From positions 992,001-1,056,000 of the forward strand of contig NC_088935.1 in the NCBI RefSeq assembly GCF_033473495.1: a DNA stretch of 64,000 nt, read 5' to 3'. This DNA comes from Cercospora beticola (lineage: Eukaryota; Ascomycota; Dothideomycetes; Mycosphaerellales; Mycosphaerellaceae). How positions within the stretch are numbered: the stretch's first letter is position 1; each line of letters opens with the position of its first letter. The notes under the pieces were generated by a model that searched no databases, had not been told where the DNA came from, and saw only the letters and a program-made list of their open reading frames with translations. The position numbers and the translations under genes are program-made. Of the stretch, positions 11,198 to 22,548 are shown piece after piece.

Positions 11198-11570
11198 GTG
11201 GATCCCCGATCCAGCGGGAGTATTTGACATCATGAGCATCCTTCGGCGACTACGTTGTGAAGTGGTATGCTTGAGGGTCGCGTTCCATTGCCGTATCGTT
11301 GCAGCGTAGCGTCGACCACAGCACTTGTGGTAGAATTGCAGATAGGTGTACAGTCAACTCAACTTCGAAACAAAGTCGTACTGCTCAAAGAACCTCAGAG
11401 AAAGGTTTCCAACAAGTCTACAGGGATGATTGCCGGCATCTGATTCGCTACCCAATCGCGCTATTCCACGTCTGAGCCTTAGCATCAACTCACCTCTTCC
11501 TCACCCAAGACATTCTGTCACAGCCTCGCGGTGCTTTTTCCGTCATGCCACATCGCACTTTTCGACGGCC
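11198..11570. other. 373-bp intergenic region
   Basis: Downstream flank of the DUF8035 gene and promoter of the Zn2Cys6 factor. The downstream frame is open back to an ATG at 11430, which would add 47 residues, but that extension is not conserved-looking. No repeat or other element seen. Confidence 0.4.
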
Positions 11571-13588
11571 ATGTCAGCACGAATGCCGCAGAAACGGGGC
11601 AGAGCCTGTGAGGCTTGCTCAAAGATCAAAATTCGGTGCGTGATCAGAACTCCCCGATCAATAGTGGTGCCTGCCACGCGCTGATGTGATCTGCATCAAG
11701 GTGTTCACTGGGCCAGGCATCAGAAGATGCAGCACCGCCATGTGAAAGATGCGTGCGGTTAAACAAGGAATGCGTTTTGAGCGCTCCAAAGCGTCAGAAA
11801 GACCGCGTCGCCGAACTTGAAGCACAAGTGGCACAGTTGACACGACTGCTTGAGAGTCAGCATATCCAAGTACCTTCCGTTTCTCCGGCTACGGCCTCAC
11901 AAAGCAATCAAGATGAGTCACCTACACCCGCGCAGATGGCAAGCGCGTCTGGAACAGCGACGAAGAAGCGACGACTAGACTCCGATGGAGAAACGCCGCA
12001 ATCGAGCGTATCTTCACCAGGTACCCAGAATCCAGACATCTCTGACATCCAACGACTTGATCGGGTACTCTCCTATGAGCTGCAACAGCGAACGCTGACT
12101 CGCTATGTCACCGAGATAGCACCACTCTTCCCAGCAGTGCCAGCGCCAGCGGATTGCTCGTTGCCCGAAATGAGAGCGAATCGACCCACGTTACTTATGG
12201 CTTTCTTATATGCTGCCAGTTGCGGCTTTCTTTCGCTTGATACTCAAGAAGATGTAGCTCAAATTCTCCTCAATACCCTCTCTGCAAGAGCAATCACGCA
12301 CGGAGAGGAGACGCTTGAATTGATACAAGCTATTCAGATTGCCTGCTTGTGGTATCGCTCACCGAAACACCATCGTCGCGCAGCCGTATATCAGCTCATT
12401 GATATCGCTTCTGCCATGGCCAATGGTCTCAGCGCAGGCGGTCCACTCGCTCCTCCGGCCAAAGGACTGACTTTGGACGATTGCGCGGATACGGGATCGT
12501 ACGAGTCGGTAGAGGGCTGGCGCGCCTGGCTTGGCTGCCATGTACTGTCTGTGTCTATGGCCATATTCATGAGGAAACCGATGACTGCAACTTGGACTGA
12601 ACAGCACGAGCAAGCACGACTGATGTTGCAGTACTCGCCCTTGAACGCAGACTCTGATAGGTGGCTTGCCCAATATATCAGAGCCGAGCGACTATGCGAA
12701 GAGGTCTCTGAACAGGTGGACCTGACTAACACATCTTTCTATCGCGACGTAGCTGATCCTGCGACGAGGAATCGAGTGCAGACATGTCGAAACAAGATTC
12801 TGAATTGGAAAATGGGTGTTCCGCAAAGCTTACGCTCTCCGTTGATCATGTTCTGGGAACATGTGGCAACAGCGTATATGCATGAACCAGTTCTGCACAC
12901 AGCAACCAATAAGGACAGCTTTACGGCACCTTATCTGGCAGAAAGGCTGTCACTGACAGACTTTCCGACTCCGGTCGTCACTCAAGATCACATCACAGCT
13001 GTGTACGAGCTCACTGCAGCTGTACAAGCCGTTCTGGACATCTTCATCAATTACGACACGAAATCGCTTGTTGCCTCTCCGAGCTTGGTGTATGCTGCCA
13101 GAGCTGCGTATGCTCTCTATGTTCTGGCAAAGCTGTACATCGCTGTTACTGCGCCAGGAAATACACTTGGCACAATTCTGGACGCCAGTATTCTCGCCCT
13201 GCCGGAGTACGCTGACAGGCTGGCGACATGTGGCTCACGGATCAGAGCGCTCGACGAGCGTTGCGGCCCAGCTCGAATTATGCATTGCGCACCGGCGATC
13301 AAGGACTGGTATATGAACTATACCCAATTCCTCTCCTCGAACGCTGCACTCGCCCAGTCGATCCAGGTCTCCAATGACAATGTGGCGGAGGCTCAGATGA
13401 CTTTGCCGCCGCTGCAAGAGAACACCAACGCATTCAGCACCATTCCACCGGATTGGGAGAGTCTGCTCATGTTCGGCGATAGCTCCACTGACTATGGGTT
13501 CGATCAGCTGTTCGCTGAGCCTATTCCTCTGCAGCTTGAGCAGCCCATGTTTGCCAATACGATGCCTGCGGCGTTTGCGACGAAGTGA
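11571..13588 (+). CDS. Zn2Cys6 fungal transcription factor
   Basis: Gal4-type binuclear zinc cluster regulator of 650 residues, expected in the nucleus. Exons 11571-11635 and 11701-13588. The 65-nt intron (donor GTGCGT, acceptor ATCAAG, branch CTGAT) splits the zinc cluster. Splicing gives CEACSKIKIRC-SLGQASEDAAPP-CERCVRLNKEC, which fits CX2CX6CX12CX2CX6C exactly. A neighbouring donor (GTGATC) was rejected because it loses this spacing. After the cluster come a basic linker and a leucine-zipper-like coiled coil (VAELEAQVAQLTRLLESQ), then a middle-homology region from about residue 115 to 530. It lies directly upstream of, and parallel to, the permease and P450 and is the likely local regulator; that role is inference. 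Confidence 0.92.
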
Positions 13589-14434
13589 TCCAACACGCGG
13601 CAAAATGTCAACGAAGCAGCGCATGAAGCTCCAGAATGGGGATCACATACCGACGATACGATCTTCTTGGGCGAGGAGGAGGACGTTCATCATCAGCGTA
13701 CTGCATTGTCGAGGTCGGTGATCCACGAGCAAATCGACGGCTCGCCTCGCATGCCATCAATCCGAAAATTTGCGGTGATTGGGCACACTCGTCTTTGCCC
13801 AGCTCTGCCATAAGTCGCCCTCGGAAGACTTCGTGGCAACTATCGATGCGTCAGCTGCAGATAGGCCAATTCTTTCAATTGCCGTGTTAGCAGAGGCATG
13901 GACAAGCCCGCACCCTTAGATGTCTGCATCCTGCAAAATGGCGAATGTCCGATCAGGGCTCGACAAAAACTGTCAACGGAGTCTGAGCTGTGCCCATACT
14001 GAGGAGCGATGGAAGACCGCACGTCTGCGAAGTCGTCTGTGGACGAAGAAGTCTGCATTCTGCGCATGTAACCTCGTACATGTGCACTGTCGGAAATAGC
14101 TGGAGCAAGTGGGCTAAGGTTACCCGAAGTGGAACATTAGCCAAGCTCCATCGGCGCGATTGCTCGATCTTATCGAGTCATGGAAACCAGGATGACAGTC
14201 CCGCGCCCAGCGCCGCCCACGTGCAACTATCAGACTATCTATCTCAGTGCTATCTATTGATAAGCACGAAGCATCACGACGAACGGAATCGACAGCGATG
14301 ACCATGAAAAGCTGCCGGACACATGGGTTCACATCATTCATCTGCAGTTGCGAAAACCTTTCGCCTGCACATCAGTCCATCGGTTGTGGGGTCTCGCGAA
14401 ATGCAATTCTTTATAATAACTACTGTTCGTCCAC
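13589..14434. promoter_or_regulatory. Intergenic region with permease promoter
   Basis: 846 bp between the regulator and the NCS1 permease. No coding frame is credible. The distal part carries the GATA-site cluster and a CTCGAT inverted repeat described separately. Confidence 0.6.
14163..14263 (+). promoter_or_regulatory. Dense GATA-factor (AreA/NIT2-type) site cluster plus CTCGAT-N3-ATCGAG palindrome
   Basis: HGATAR sites, or their complements YTATCD, are seen at 14170-14175, 14227-14232, 14235-14240, 14239-14244, 14250-14255 and 14258-14263. Five of the six fall in 37 bp, about 170-210 bp upstream of the permease ATG. A perfect 6-3-6 inverted repeat, CTCGAT-CTT-ATCGAG, covers 14163-14168 and 14172-14177 and overlaps the first site. 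Clustered GATA sites are the known signature of nitrogen metabolite control by AreA/NIT2 in filamentous fungi. Binding here is inferred. Confidence 0.6.
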
Positions 14435-16331
14435 ATGAGTGACGCGATACAAGTGGCCAGCAGAGCCTGCTGCCAAATCCCTGTTTCGTCACCGGACGAC
14501 CACGGGCGCTGCTCAGAATCAACACCTTTGCTTCAGGACTCAATATCCTCGGGTGGTCATCGCAATATGTCGTCCAGCATGGAGAAATTCAAGAATTCTA
14601 GCGTTTCGAAAACACTGGACAGGCTTGCAGTGCCTGCAGCGCCAGGCCTCACGACTGCCCAACTTATGTTGGCCAACGAAGATCTTCAACCCGTAGAGCC
14701 AGCGCGTCGTGTATGGACGCACAAGAACTTCATATTCTTCTGGATCAGCGACTCGTTCAACATCAGTATGCTATCCGGAGCCCAGCTCACCCCATTTCCA
14801 TCTTGGTTCGCTGACAACGTATCAAATAGACACATGGATGATTTCGTCCTCGAGCATTGTCGATGGCTTGTCGTGGTGGCAGTCCTGGCTCTGCGTCTGG
14901 ATCGGCTATGGAATTGCAGCTTGCTTCGTCGTGCTGACTGGCAGAATCGGAGCCAAATATCACCTGAGCTTTCCCGTCATCGCCCGGTCGTCTTTTGGGA
15001 TTTGGGGCGGCCTGTGGCCTGTGCTCAATCGAGCAGTCATGGCATGCGTCTGGTATGGCGTCCAAGGTTGGATCGGCGGGACATGCGTCTATCTCATGAT
15101 AAGAGCTATCTGGCCCAGCTGGGACGACTATGACACGACTGGGCGCAAAGACACGATGCCAGCATCGTCTGGAACCAACACCCGCGACTTTGTGAGCTAC
15201 TTCTTATTCTGGGCTGGAAGTTTGCCATTCCTCTATCCGGCTGTGCACAAGATCCGTCACCTCTTCACTGTCAAGGCAATCGTCGTTCCTATCGCTGGAA
15301 TCGCGTTCTTCATCTGGGCCGTGGTTCGAGCAGATGGACTGGGACCTATCGTCAAGCAAGGAAGTACTCTCCAAGGCAGCGCACTGGGTTGGGCTATCGT
15401 TAAAGGCATCATGAGCGCGATCGCGAACTTCGCAGCTCTCATCGTCAACGATCCGGACTTTGCTCGTTTCGCTCGAACACCGAAGGATGCACTCTGGTCT
15501 CAACTCTTCACCATCCCCGTCGGCTTTGCAGTCACCTCGTTTATCGGAATCATCGTCTCTTCTTCGTCGACCGTCATCTTCAACGTTGACGAGCCGGTGT
15601 GGTCGCCGCTCACTCTGCTGCAGATGTTCCTCGAAGAACCTGGTGTCTCAGGTGCGACTCGCTTTGGTGTCTTTGTCATTGCAGCAGCCTTCACCCTTGC
15701 ACAACTCGGAACAAACATTGCTGCCAACAGCATTTCTGCCGGTACAGATTTGACCGCTCTGCTTCCGAGATGGATCAATATCAGACGTGGTTCTTACATT
15801 TGCGCTGTCGTCGGTTTGGCGATGTGTCCTTGGCACCTTCTGTCCTCGTCCAACAACTTCACGACCTACCTTTCGGCATACTCTGTGTTCCTGTCCTCCA
15901 TTGCAGGAGTCATGTGCGCCGACTACTACATCGTTCGCAAGGGATACTTGCAGACCCGCGATCTCTACAGTGCTCGGAAAGGAAGTCCTTACTACTATCA
16001 CTATGGAGTCAGTTGGCGAGCGTACACTGCTTACATTGCCGGCATTCTGCCCAACCTGGTTGGCTTCATTGGCGCAGTGGGCGTCACAGTACCTGTTGGT
16101 GCCACTTACTTGTACAACTTGAACTTCTTTGGCGGTTTCATTGTCGCTGCTTCGGTCTACTGGGCACTCTGCAAAATCAAGCCCATCCCAGCATGCAGCG
16201 ACACTTGGCTCGAGGTGGATGATGACACGCAGAGTATTGCAGATGGAGATTCAGCAGCGAGTGATGATGCACCTTATGGAGAGACAGTCTTTGGTAAAGG
16301 CTCGTTTGATCTGCCCAAGGGAGCAGTATAG
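14435..16331 (+). CDS. NCS1-family nucleobase/allantoin-type permease
   Basis: Plasma-membrane symporter of the nucleobase-cation-symport-1 family (uracil, allantoin, purine-cytosine, thiamine or pyridoxine type transporters). Exons 14435-14765 and 14830-16331. The 64-nt intron (GTATGC...AAATAG) restores FWISDSFNI-NTWMISSSSIVDGLSWWQ, the family's first helix. The product has 610 residues with about 12 hydrophobic segments between residues 115 and 560. Signatures include GRIGAKYHLSFPVIARSSFGIWG, WYGVQGWIGGTCVYLMIRAIWP and NPDF-like NDPDFARFARTP. A cytosolic tail of some 100 residues precedes the first helix, and the C-terminal tail is acidic. The clustered upstream GATA sites favour a nitrogenous substrate, but the exact one cannot be read from sequence alone. 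Confidence 0.93.
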
Positions 16332-16338
16332 AACGCAC

Positions 16339-16464
16339 TGATAGATAAAACAATAGAGTGATCGCAGAACGCAACAAAATTTCATGCAGAACAAGCTTGT
16401 TCCTTGCCCCCTCAAGCTTACAACAGCTCCGCTGCGCCGCCTAAACTATCGGAGATAGGCCAAT
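16339..16464 (+). promoter_or_regulatory. GATA sites and CCAAT box between permease and P450
   Basis: The gap between the permease stop and the P450 start is only 208 bp. It holds GATA-type hexamers at 16339-16344, 16343-16348, 16446-16451 (complement) and 16453-16458, and a CCAAT pentamer at 16460-16464 about 75 bp before the P450 ATG. This would let the P450 share nitrogen control with the permease. Binding is inferred from motif match only. Confidence 0.5.
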
Positions 16465-16539
16465 GCAGATCGGCTGTACGTATATCTGCGATATCTGCTC
16501 AGTTAGAAGCATCACTTGCATCACAGCTGGCGTTCCAAA

Positions 16540-18482
16540 ATGACGCCGGCTTTCTCTGCTATGTTCGCTCCATTGGATTCTACTCACAGCGTCATTGCAG
16601 TCGTGAGCTGTACCGTTCTGCTATGTCTGCTCTATCGTGCAAGTCGGGCCCCATGATCTTGACAGAACCTCAATGCTAACACTCTCGCAGCTTTCCATCA
16701 AAACGGACATACCCAAAATCGAAGGCCTCTTCGAGGTCCCAGGCGCCTTGCCCATCACAGGTCATCTCCTCGAACTCGGCGACGACCACGCCACTGTCTG
16801 TGAAGTGCGTATTCACCGCAGCTTCACCTCGAAACAGTGCTCCTAATGCACCTCCCAGAAGTGGTGGCGAAAATACAAGCAATCCGTCTTCCAGATCCGT
16901 CTAGGCAACACACGAGCAGTAGTCGTCAACAGCTTCGAAGACTGCAAAAGAATGCTAATCGGCCACCAATCCGCCCTCATCGATCGACCAAAACTCTACA
17001 CTTTCCACGGCGTCATTTCTTCCACCCAAGGTTTCACGATCGGAAGTTCGCCTTGGGATGAGAGTTGTAAGAATAAACGAAAAGCTGCAGGACAGACTTT
17101 GGGAAGACCTGCTATGAAGACGTACTTGCCGATGTTTGTATGGCATAAATCCACTCGAAAGTCGCCGATTGCATTACTGATAGGTAGCAGGACCTCGAAA
17201 CTTACAGTATTGTGCGAGATATAGTTCGGGATAATGAAGGCGGCGAAGCGTTTCTGAATATTCGTCCTTACTTGCAGCGATATGCATTGAATACGACTCT
17301 TACGTTGTGCTATGGCATTCGAATGGATAGCGTCTGGGATGATATGCTGCGAGAGATTCTGGAGGTGGGAAGTGCAATCAGTTTACTCAGGAGTGCTTCC
17401 GAGAATTATCAAGACTATATCCCAGCGCTGAGGTACTTGCCAAACAACGAGAAAAATCAGCGCAGCAAGTCTTTGCGTGATCGGCGGGATAAGTACCTCA
17501 ATGAGCTACTGGTAGGTCCGTCAATGCGAGAACGGAGCATTGCTGACATTGTCCAACTAGGACAAAGTGCGTGAGATGATAGGACAGGGCGTCGACAAGC
17601 CATGTGTCTCGGCTGCAATATTGAAAGACGAAGAGACCAAGCTTACCGGCGTCGAAGTCTCATCTATTTGCCTGTCGCTTGTGTCCGGTGGCTTCGAGAC
17701 TATCCCAGGCACCCTGACCAGCTGTCTTGCATCTCTATCCACGGTCGAGGGGCAGCAATTCCAGGACCGAGCGTACGAGGATATCAAACGTCATTACCCA
17801 GACATCCAAGATGCATGGACTCGGTCTCTCGAAGCGGAGGACGCGCCCTACGTCAACGTGAGTGGAGACCGTCGATCGAATGAAGCGTTCGCTGACACGA
17901 GTTACAGGCGATAGTCAAAGAAGCAGGCAGATACTACACCGTTTCATCTATGAGTTTGCCGCGAAAGGCAGCCGCAGATATTGAATGGGAAGGCGCGATC
18001 ATTCCAAAAGGCACCATGGTCCTCATCAACGCTCAGGCTGGCAACCACGACGTTGAACACTTCGGGCCAGATGCAGCAACATTTGATCCGGAGCGATGGC
18101 TTGAAGAGACATCGCCTCCACGCGAGCGACACTCGAGTGGCTTACAGCATTTGTCTTTTGGCGCCGGGTCTCGCGCTTGCTCGGGACAGTACATTGCCAG
18201 CAGGTAAGTCAAATTCTCCCGAGGACATCGTATCGCTTCGCGCGCTTAACTTGGCTTGGTAGACTGCTCTATACCGCGCTTGTGCGTATCATCACGAGCT
18301 TCAAGATTGTAGCCTCCACAGAAGAGCCGCCTAACACCGATTATGTGGATTATAACCTGCTTAAATCTGCGCTGGTCGCGATTCCGCGTGACTTCAAAGT
18401 GCAGTTGATTCCAAGAGATCCACAAACATTAGCGGAGTGCATGAAGCAGGCCGAGGAGAGAACCCAAAGCGCCTATGCCTGA
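16540..18482 (+). CDS. Cytochrome P450, CYP504 type (phenylacetate hydroxylase-like)
   Basis: Membrane-anchored P450 resembling phenylacetate 2-hydroxylase (PhacA) and its CYP504B relatives, which feed aromatic acids toward homogentisate. Seven exons: 16540-16638, 16691-16804, 16859-17137, 17191-17511, 17561-17857, 17908-18203 and 18263-18482, giving 541 residues. The first intron is best read as GC-AG: the donor GCAAGT is a perfect GC-type site, a CTAAC branch precedes TCGCAG, and only this choice both keeps frame and retains the anchor VIAVVSCTVLLCLLYR. A GT donor at 16603 also keeps frame but deletes the anchor. Seen motifs: KTDIPKIEGLFEVPGALP, I-helix GGFETIPGT, ExxR in VKEAGRYY, heme loop FGAGSRACSGQ with Cys about 461. 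All motifs are intact, so I call it functional. It follows the permease by 208 bp. Confidence 0.9.
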
Positions 18483-18665
18483 GGACATTGGGGGATCATC
18501 AGACACGTTGTGCGCCGATTCTGGCCTAGCTAGCACTACAGTGTCCATAGCTGCTCGCATGTACTCCAGGCCTGTTGCATACCTCACCAGATCTGCTTTG
18601 CTTCATGGCAAGTCAATTAGAAATGTGACATGAAAAGCCGCGTCCTCTTAGCAGAGCCAGGAAAG

Positions 18666-20690
18666 TCAGCAGAAGGTGCTAGGTAGATCGTACACGGAAT
18701 TCTTCTGGGCTCCTGTGGGAGCTTTTGTTGATTTTGTCAGTCGCTTTGGCTCTAGGTTCACTCTGGGCTGTGATCGCCGAGTCTGCTTGAAACGCGGAGG
18801 CTTGACCAACCGTGGCGAGGCATGAATGTTGTTGTTGCATTCCTCTCCTTGTTCAGATGGGAGATTGCAATCGATGGTATCATCGTCTGGTCGCACTGTA
18901 TTTGGATGTGCAATTATTGAGGTTCTGCCACCGAAGTCGGGAGAAGAAGTTGAATCAGAGCAAGCTGTCAAAGCGTGAGCCGCGACTGTTGAGCCTCCTG
19001 CAGTGACCCTATCGGAGCGTAAATGGTCAGGGGCAACGTGTGGAAGCTGATCATAGCGGATCGAGGCATCCGCGTTCAGCAAGCGCCCCACATTGGCATT
19101 GCTGTTGAAAACCGACGACTCGCTGTCTGAGGCCCGGGTTCCAGTAATAGCTCGACGCCAGAATGCATCGTCAAGCTCATTGCTTTGGCCAGAAGCTCGT
19201 GTGGTGATGTCGTTCGTATCAACGATCGAGTGAAGTATCTGTGGCGCGGGAGCTGCGTTCGCATTGGTATTTACGAGGTCGTCACAATCAAACAGCATCT
19301 GCTGTGGCCTCTCATTTCTGTGTGATATCTTGCGGACGACGCCCGACGAGGCCACAACCGGTTTCGAGCCTCCGACCCAGTGCTGATGAGGTTCCAAACT
19401 CAGTGCCGGTTGGAAGAGACGGAAGGTGGGCGATAGCACCGCTTTCATTGATGTTCGGGTTGGCATATCGGGCTCGGCATATATCGACTTCGGCGACCAA
19501 TCTTTCTCGTCTGACCGCGAGCGCAATTCTTCCACACCACCGTCTTCAAAGTCATGTGAAGGAGATTCTGCCGGTCGTAATGGTGGCCGTGAAGTCGAGG
19601 GCACGCCCTCTGGAGCCATCGTTCCTTGGTCTGCCACAACCGAGTGTTTAGGTTCTTCCCAACGCTCTTTCCAGTTTGTGTCATCAAAAGTCATATACGG
19701 AACAACTGGTGCGACTTGGCGTGCTACCCTCAGTGACTGCTCATCGCTTATCTGCATAGATGGTGGATACTGTGCACTAGTAGCTGCTGCAATTCCTTCG
19801 CTCTGGCTCCATTCCGCTGGTGCGTAAGCGCGTTGCTCGTCGATAGCTGTGGCAATCTCAGGACTTCCAAGGCCGAAAATTTCCATTTCATTGAGAAAGC
19901 TCGCGTCCTCTTCGTCCATGAGCATGGGTTCTTCAGAAAGCGGCCCAAACTCTGTGGACAAATGGCGCAAGCTCGTATTGACAGGAGTGTGGACCGTTCG
20001 AGAGCGCTGAGTCTGACTCGCGAATGCATCTGTGCCAATCTTTATGTGGATATCGTGATTCTGTATGGCACCACTCATCATGGGCTCGAAGAGGTGCTGT
20101 TGGTGCTGGAAGGGAGGCGTGACTGGCTTGTGGCGGGCCACCTGGACATGATGGCGAGGTCTCTTCACCTTGCGTCGCTTTCCGACCCTCTCACTGTCCC
20201 GGTTCTTGGGAAACTTCATCCTTAGTGGTCTCGCAGCGGCGAGTCCGAGCCAATCTCTGCGAGAAAGCAAGTGGTGGCGGCTGGCACGAAGCCGGCGGGC
20301 CTCATCTGTCATATCAGCTGCCAGCGCTCCTGCCAGTCCCTCGGGATCTTCAGGTGTAACGCTGTCGCGTAGTCTCTTTCGCGTGATCAAACGCGTCCTG
20401 TTTGTTGTCGTATGCTGGTTAGAAGTGTTGCTGTATCGGTCGGCGGCTGACTGCTGAGAACCGGCAGACACTGAGCCACGGCCGCTTTCACCTACCCCTT
20501 CGTCTCGCCGCTGGTGTTCGGCATTGTCTTTCGCTGACATAGCCTGGCGAATGAAGTCTGGCACCGCGTGGGGCGAATGCGCTGCTCCACTGGCGCGTAC
20601 TTTGGCAAAGTGCGCCTTCTGCTTCTGTAGGACCGCACTCTTCTTCGTATTTGACGCGTAACGGCGACGCGTTCCACCAGTCCAATCCAT
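18666..20690 (-). CDS. Large disordered, basic, probably nuclear protein of unknown function
   Basis: A single 674-residue frame. The N-terminus (DWTGGTRRRYASNTKKSAVLQKQKAHFAK) is basic and looks like the conserved end seen in many ascomycete hypothetical proteins. KRRKVKRPRHH (about residues 170-180) is a plausible nuclear-localisation signal. The rest is Ser/Asp/His-rich and low in hydrophobics, with no domain, signal peptide or membrane segment recognised. The basic C-terminal part (KPPRFKQTRRSQPRVNLEPKRL) is another possible nucleic-acid-binding patch. It converges with the CYP504 gene, their stops being 183 bp apart. Long uninterrupted frame and a clear ATG support a real gene; function is not inferable. 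Confidence 0.75.
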   Translation of the reverse strand: MDWTGGTRRRYASNTKKSAVLQKQKAHFAKVRASGAAHSPHAVPDFIRQAMSAKDNAEHQRRDEGVGESGRGSVSAGSQQSAADRYSNTSNQHTTTNRTRLITRKRLRDSVTPEDPEGLAGALAADMTDEARRLRASRHHLLSRRDWLGLAAARPLRMKFPKNRDSERVGKRRKVKRPRHHVQVARHKPVTPPFQHQQHLFEPMMSGAIQNHDIHIKIGTDAFASQTQRSRTVHTPVNTSLRHLSTEFGPLSEEPMLMDEEDASFLNEMEIFGLGSPEIATAIDEQRAYAPAEWSQSEGIAAATSAQYPPSMQISDEQSLRVARQVAPVVPYMTFDDTNWKERWEEPKHSVVADQGTMAPEGVPSTSRPPLRPAESPSHDFEDGGVEELRSRSDEKDWSPKSIYAEPDMPTRTSMKAVLSPTFRLFQPALSLEPHQHWVGGSKPVVASSGVVRKISHRNERPQQMLFDCDDLVNTNANAAPAPQILHSIVDTNDITTRASGQSNELDDAFWRRAITGTRASDSESSVFNSNANVGRLLNADASIRYDQLPHVAPDHLRSDRVTAGGSTVAAHALTACSDSTSSPDFGGRTSIIAHPNTVRPDDDTIDCNLPSEQGEECNNNIHASPRLVKPPRFKQTRRSQPRVNLEPKRLTKSTKAPTGAQKNSVYDLPSTFC

Positions 20691-22548
20691 ATTGGCGGTG
20701 TCAGGCTTGTGGAGTAGTGGAGGGTGGAACGCGTGAGCGGAAAGCTGCAGCGGCGGAAGCCAAGACTCAAGCGAGGGGCAGAGTCATCAACACCGCTCCA
20801 ACCTCACGTCCTCTTCGTGAACATCACCCACGCCACGCCTTCAAATGCAGATAATGGCATCTTTCGGTGCAAGAAGCAGCCACTCTGCAGTCTCAGACTC
20901 AGACCACTCACTCTCCACGTGTGCGGTGTATCAAGCAGCATAGGAGGCTCGAGGCGTCATCACCGATACCTATTCCTTTTCGACATCATGCACCTTCGGT
21001 CACCGCAGTGACGTGGGTAATGCGTTCCTGATGGGTGGCTCTGCGAGTGAGTGAGGGATTTGGAGATCTTGACGCTACGCGCAGGGGACATTATGCGATG
21101 GCAGCCCGAATACGCTGTCCGGCTGTACTCTCCGCGCATTGCACCTTCGTACATGCATGTGAGAGACGTGGTTCTTGAAGATGAACGACCGAACAGAAGA
21201 TTCCACACGCCGTGGTTGGACGCTATCGGAACATCGTCCGAGATCCATGCTCGGCGGATGAGCCTACGACTCACGCTTTGCATTCGTAGCTGTGCTGTGG
21301 CATCAACACGCTTGGGGCCTCCCGAATGAAGCTTCCCCGACAACATTCATTTGTGCCATTGAGCAATTACATGGCCTCTCGAGACGCACAATGAGGTCAC
21401 CCAGCTATGTTCGACAATGCCGGATGACAGCTACGCGCGCTATCTTTCGCATAGCAGATATTCGGCTGCGTTGGCGGACAGGCAACGGGATGCCGACATC
21501 TGTGGTTGAGCACAGACGGTGAATGCAGCGCCGCCGCATGTGACGCTGTAATCTGCGATACATTTGTGGTCGCTGATTGGTATCAGCAGCCGAACGCAGA
21601 AGCAGAGCTTCAAGAACAGAAGAGAGACGCCTGCTACGTCGGCAAGAGCACGCTACAGTTGACGTCTTTGCGTGCATTAAGCTCGACGCGGCTCTGCTCA
21701 CATGGTCAACGCTATCCACTCTTGCATGTGCCAGAGGGCGAAGATGGGTGGCGCCATAACGCTAGAGAGGCGAGTCGAGTGGCATCGTCAATTGCCGCGG
21801 GCACATCGATCTCACACATCAAGCCGCTACATATCGACCCTCAGGTAGGCATCAAGTGGCGAGGCGTGGAAATCAGAATTGAGCGTCTCGGGAGCGGTAA
21901 TTTCTTTGCAAACTCGAAAGCTCTCAACAGTTGCAAGGTCGCCAAGCATCCTGGTGGAGAGTGATGTCATCCGACCGGCAGCATATGCATGGACCCATGC
22001 AGGCACGAATAGGGCCGCGCGCTGACTTTTCGTTGGCACCGTTGAAATCCCTCGGACTGCAACGGCGATAGGGACGAATGATAAAACCAAAACACTCGCA
22101 CGCAACAGCGTGCTTTATTGGTAGGGCACCTCCTGCTCGGTCTAAAACCTAGTTGACATGGCCCGAGCTGGTTCCGCCCTGCGCGCCGGCATGTCAGCTT
22201 CCAGAGAACCTCTTATGCGGCAACCAGCTGAACGACTAGTAAATACGGACGTCTGAGAATTTCGTAGCGGACCCACAGCGCATGGATCGAGGAGTTTGAC
22301 TGCTTCGGTATCATCCTCGATGAGCAGCACGTCGGTGGCATAGCCCGCATCCGTCCGCGTTTTATATATCTCCCAGACCTCTCCCGACAACCGTTCGACA
22401 TTCTCCACGCACCATCCCACAGTCTCCATATTTCTACAGTGTTCGTCGAGGGGTTTATATCGGAGCAACACTTGTCTCCTCTCTTCTTCGTCACTTCCTT
22501 CCAAACAACATCTTGGACAGCAATCGAGAACACTGAACCACAATCATC
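20691..22548. other. 1.86-kb divergent intergenic region; no gene recognised
   Basis: Sits between two divergent genes, so it holds both promoters. A frame at about 21506-21964 (152 codons, no ATG at its first codon) and opposing frames at 22142-22543 show no family features and read like chance frames. No repeat, tRNA or transposon signature noticed. The 50 bases before 22549 are C/T- and A/C-rich, like a leader. Confidence 0.45.

Noticed and set aside
16540..18482. CYP504 gene as a pseudogene because the first exon hits a stop after the membrane helix
   Set aside because: A GC-AG intron resolves the frame, and all later exons and motifs (I-helix, ExxR, heme loop) are intact.
21506..21964. 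Plus-strand frame of 152 codons in the 20.7-22.5 kb gap
   Set aside because: Its first codon is not ATG and the translation shows no family traits; it lies in a divergent promoter interval.
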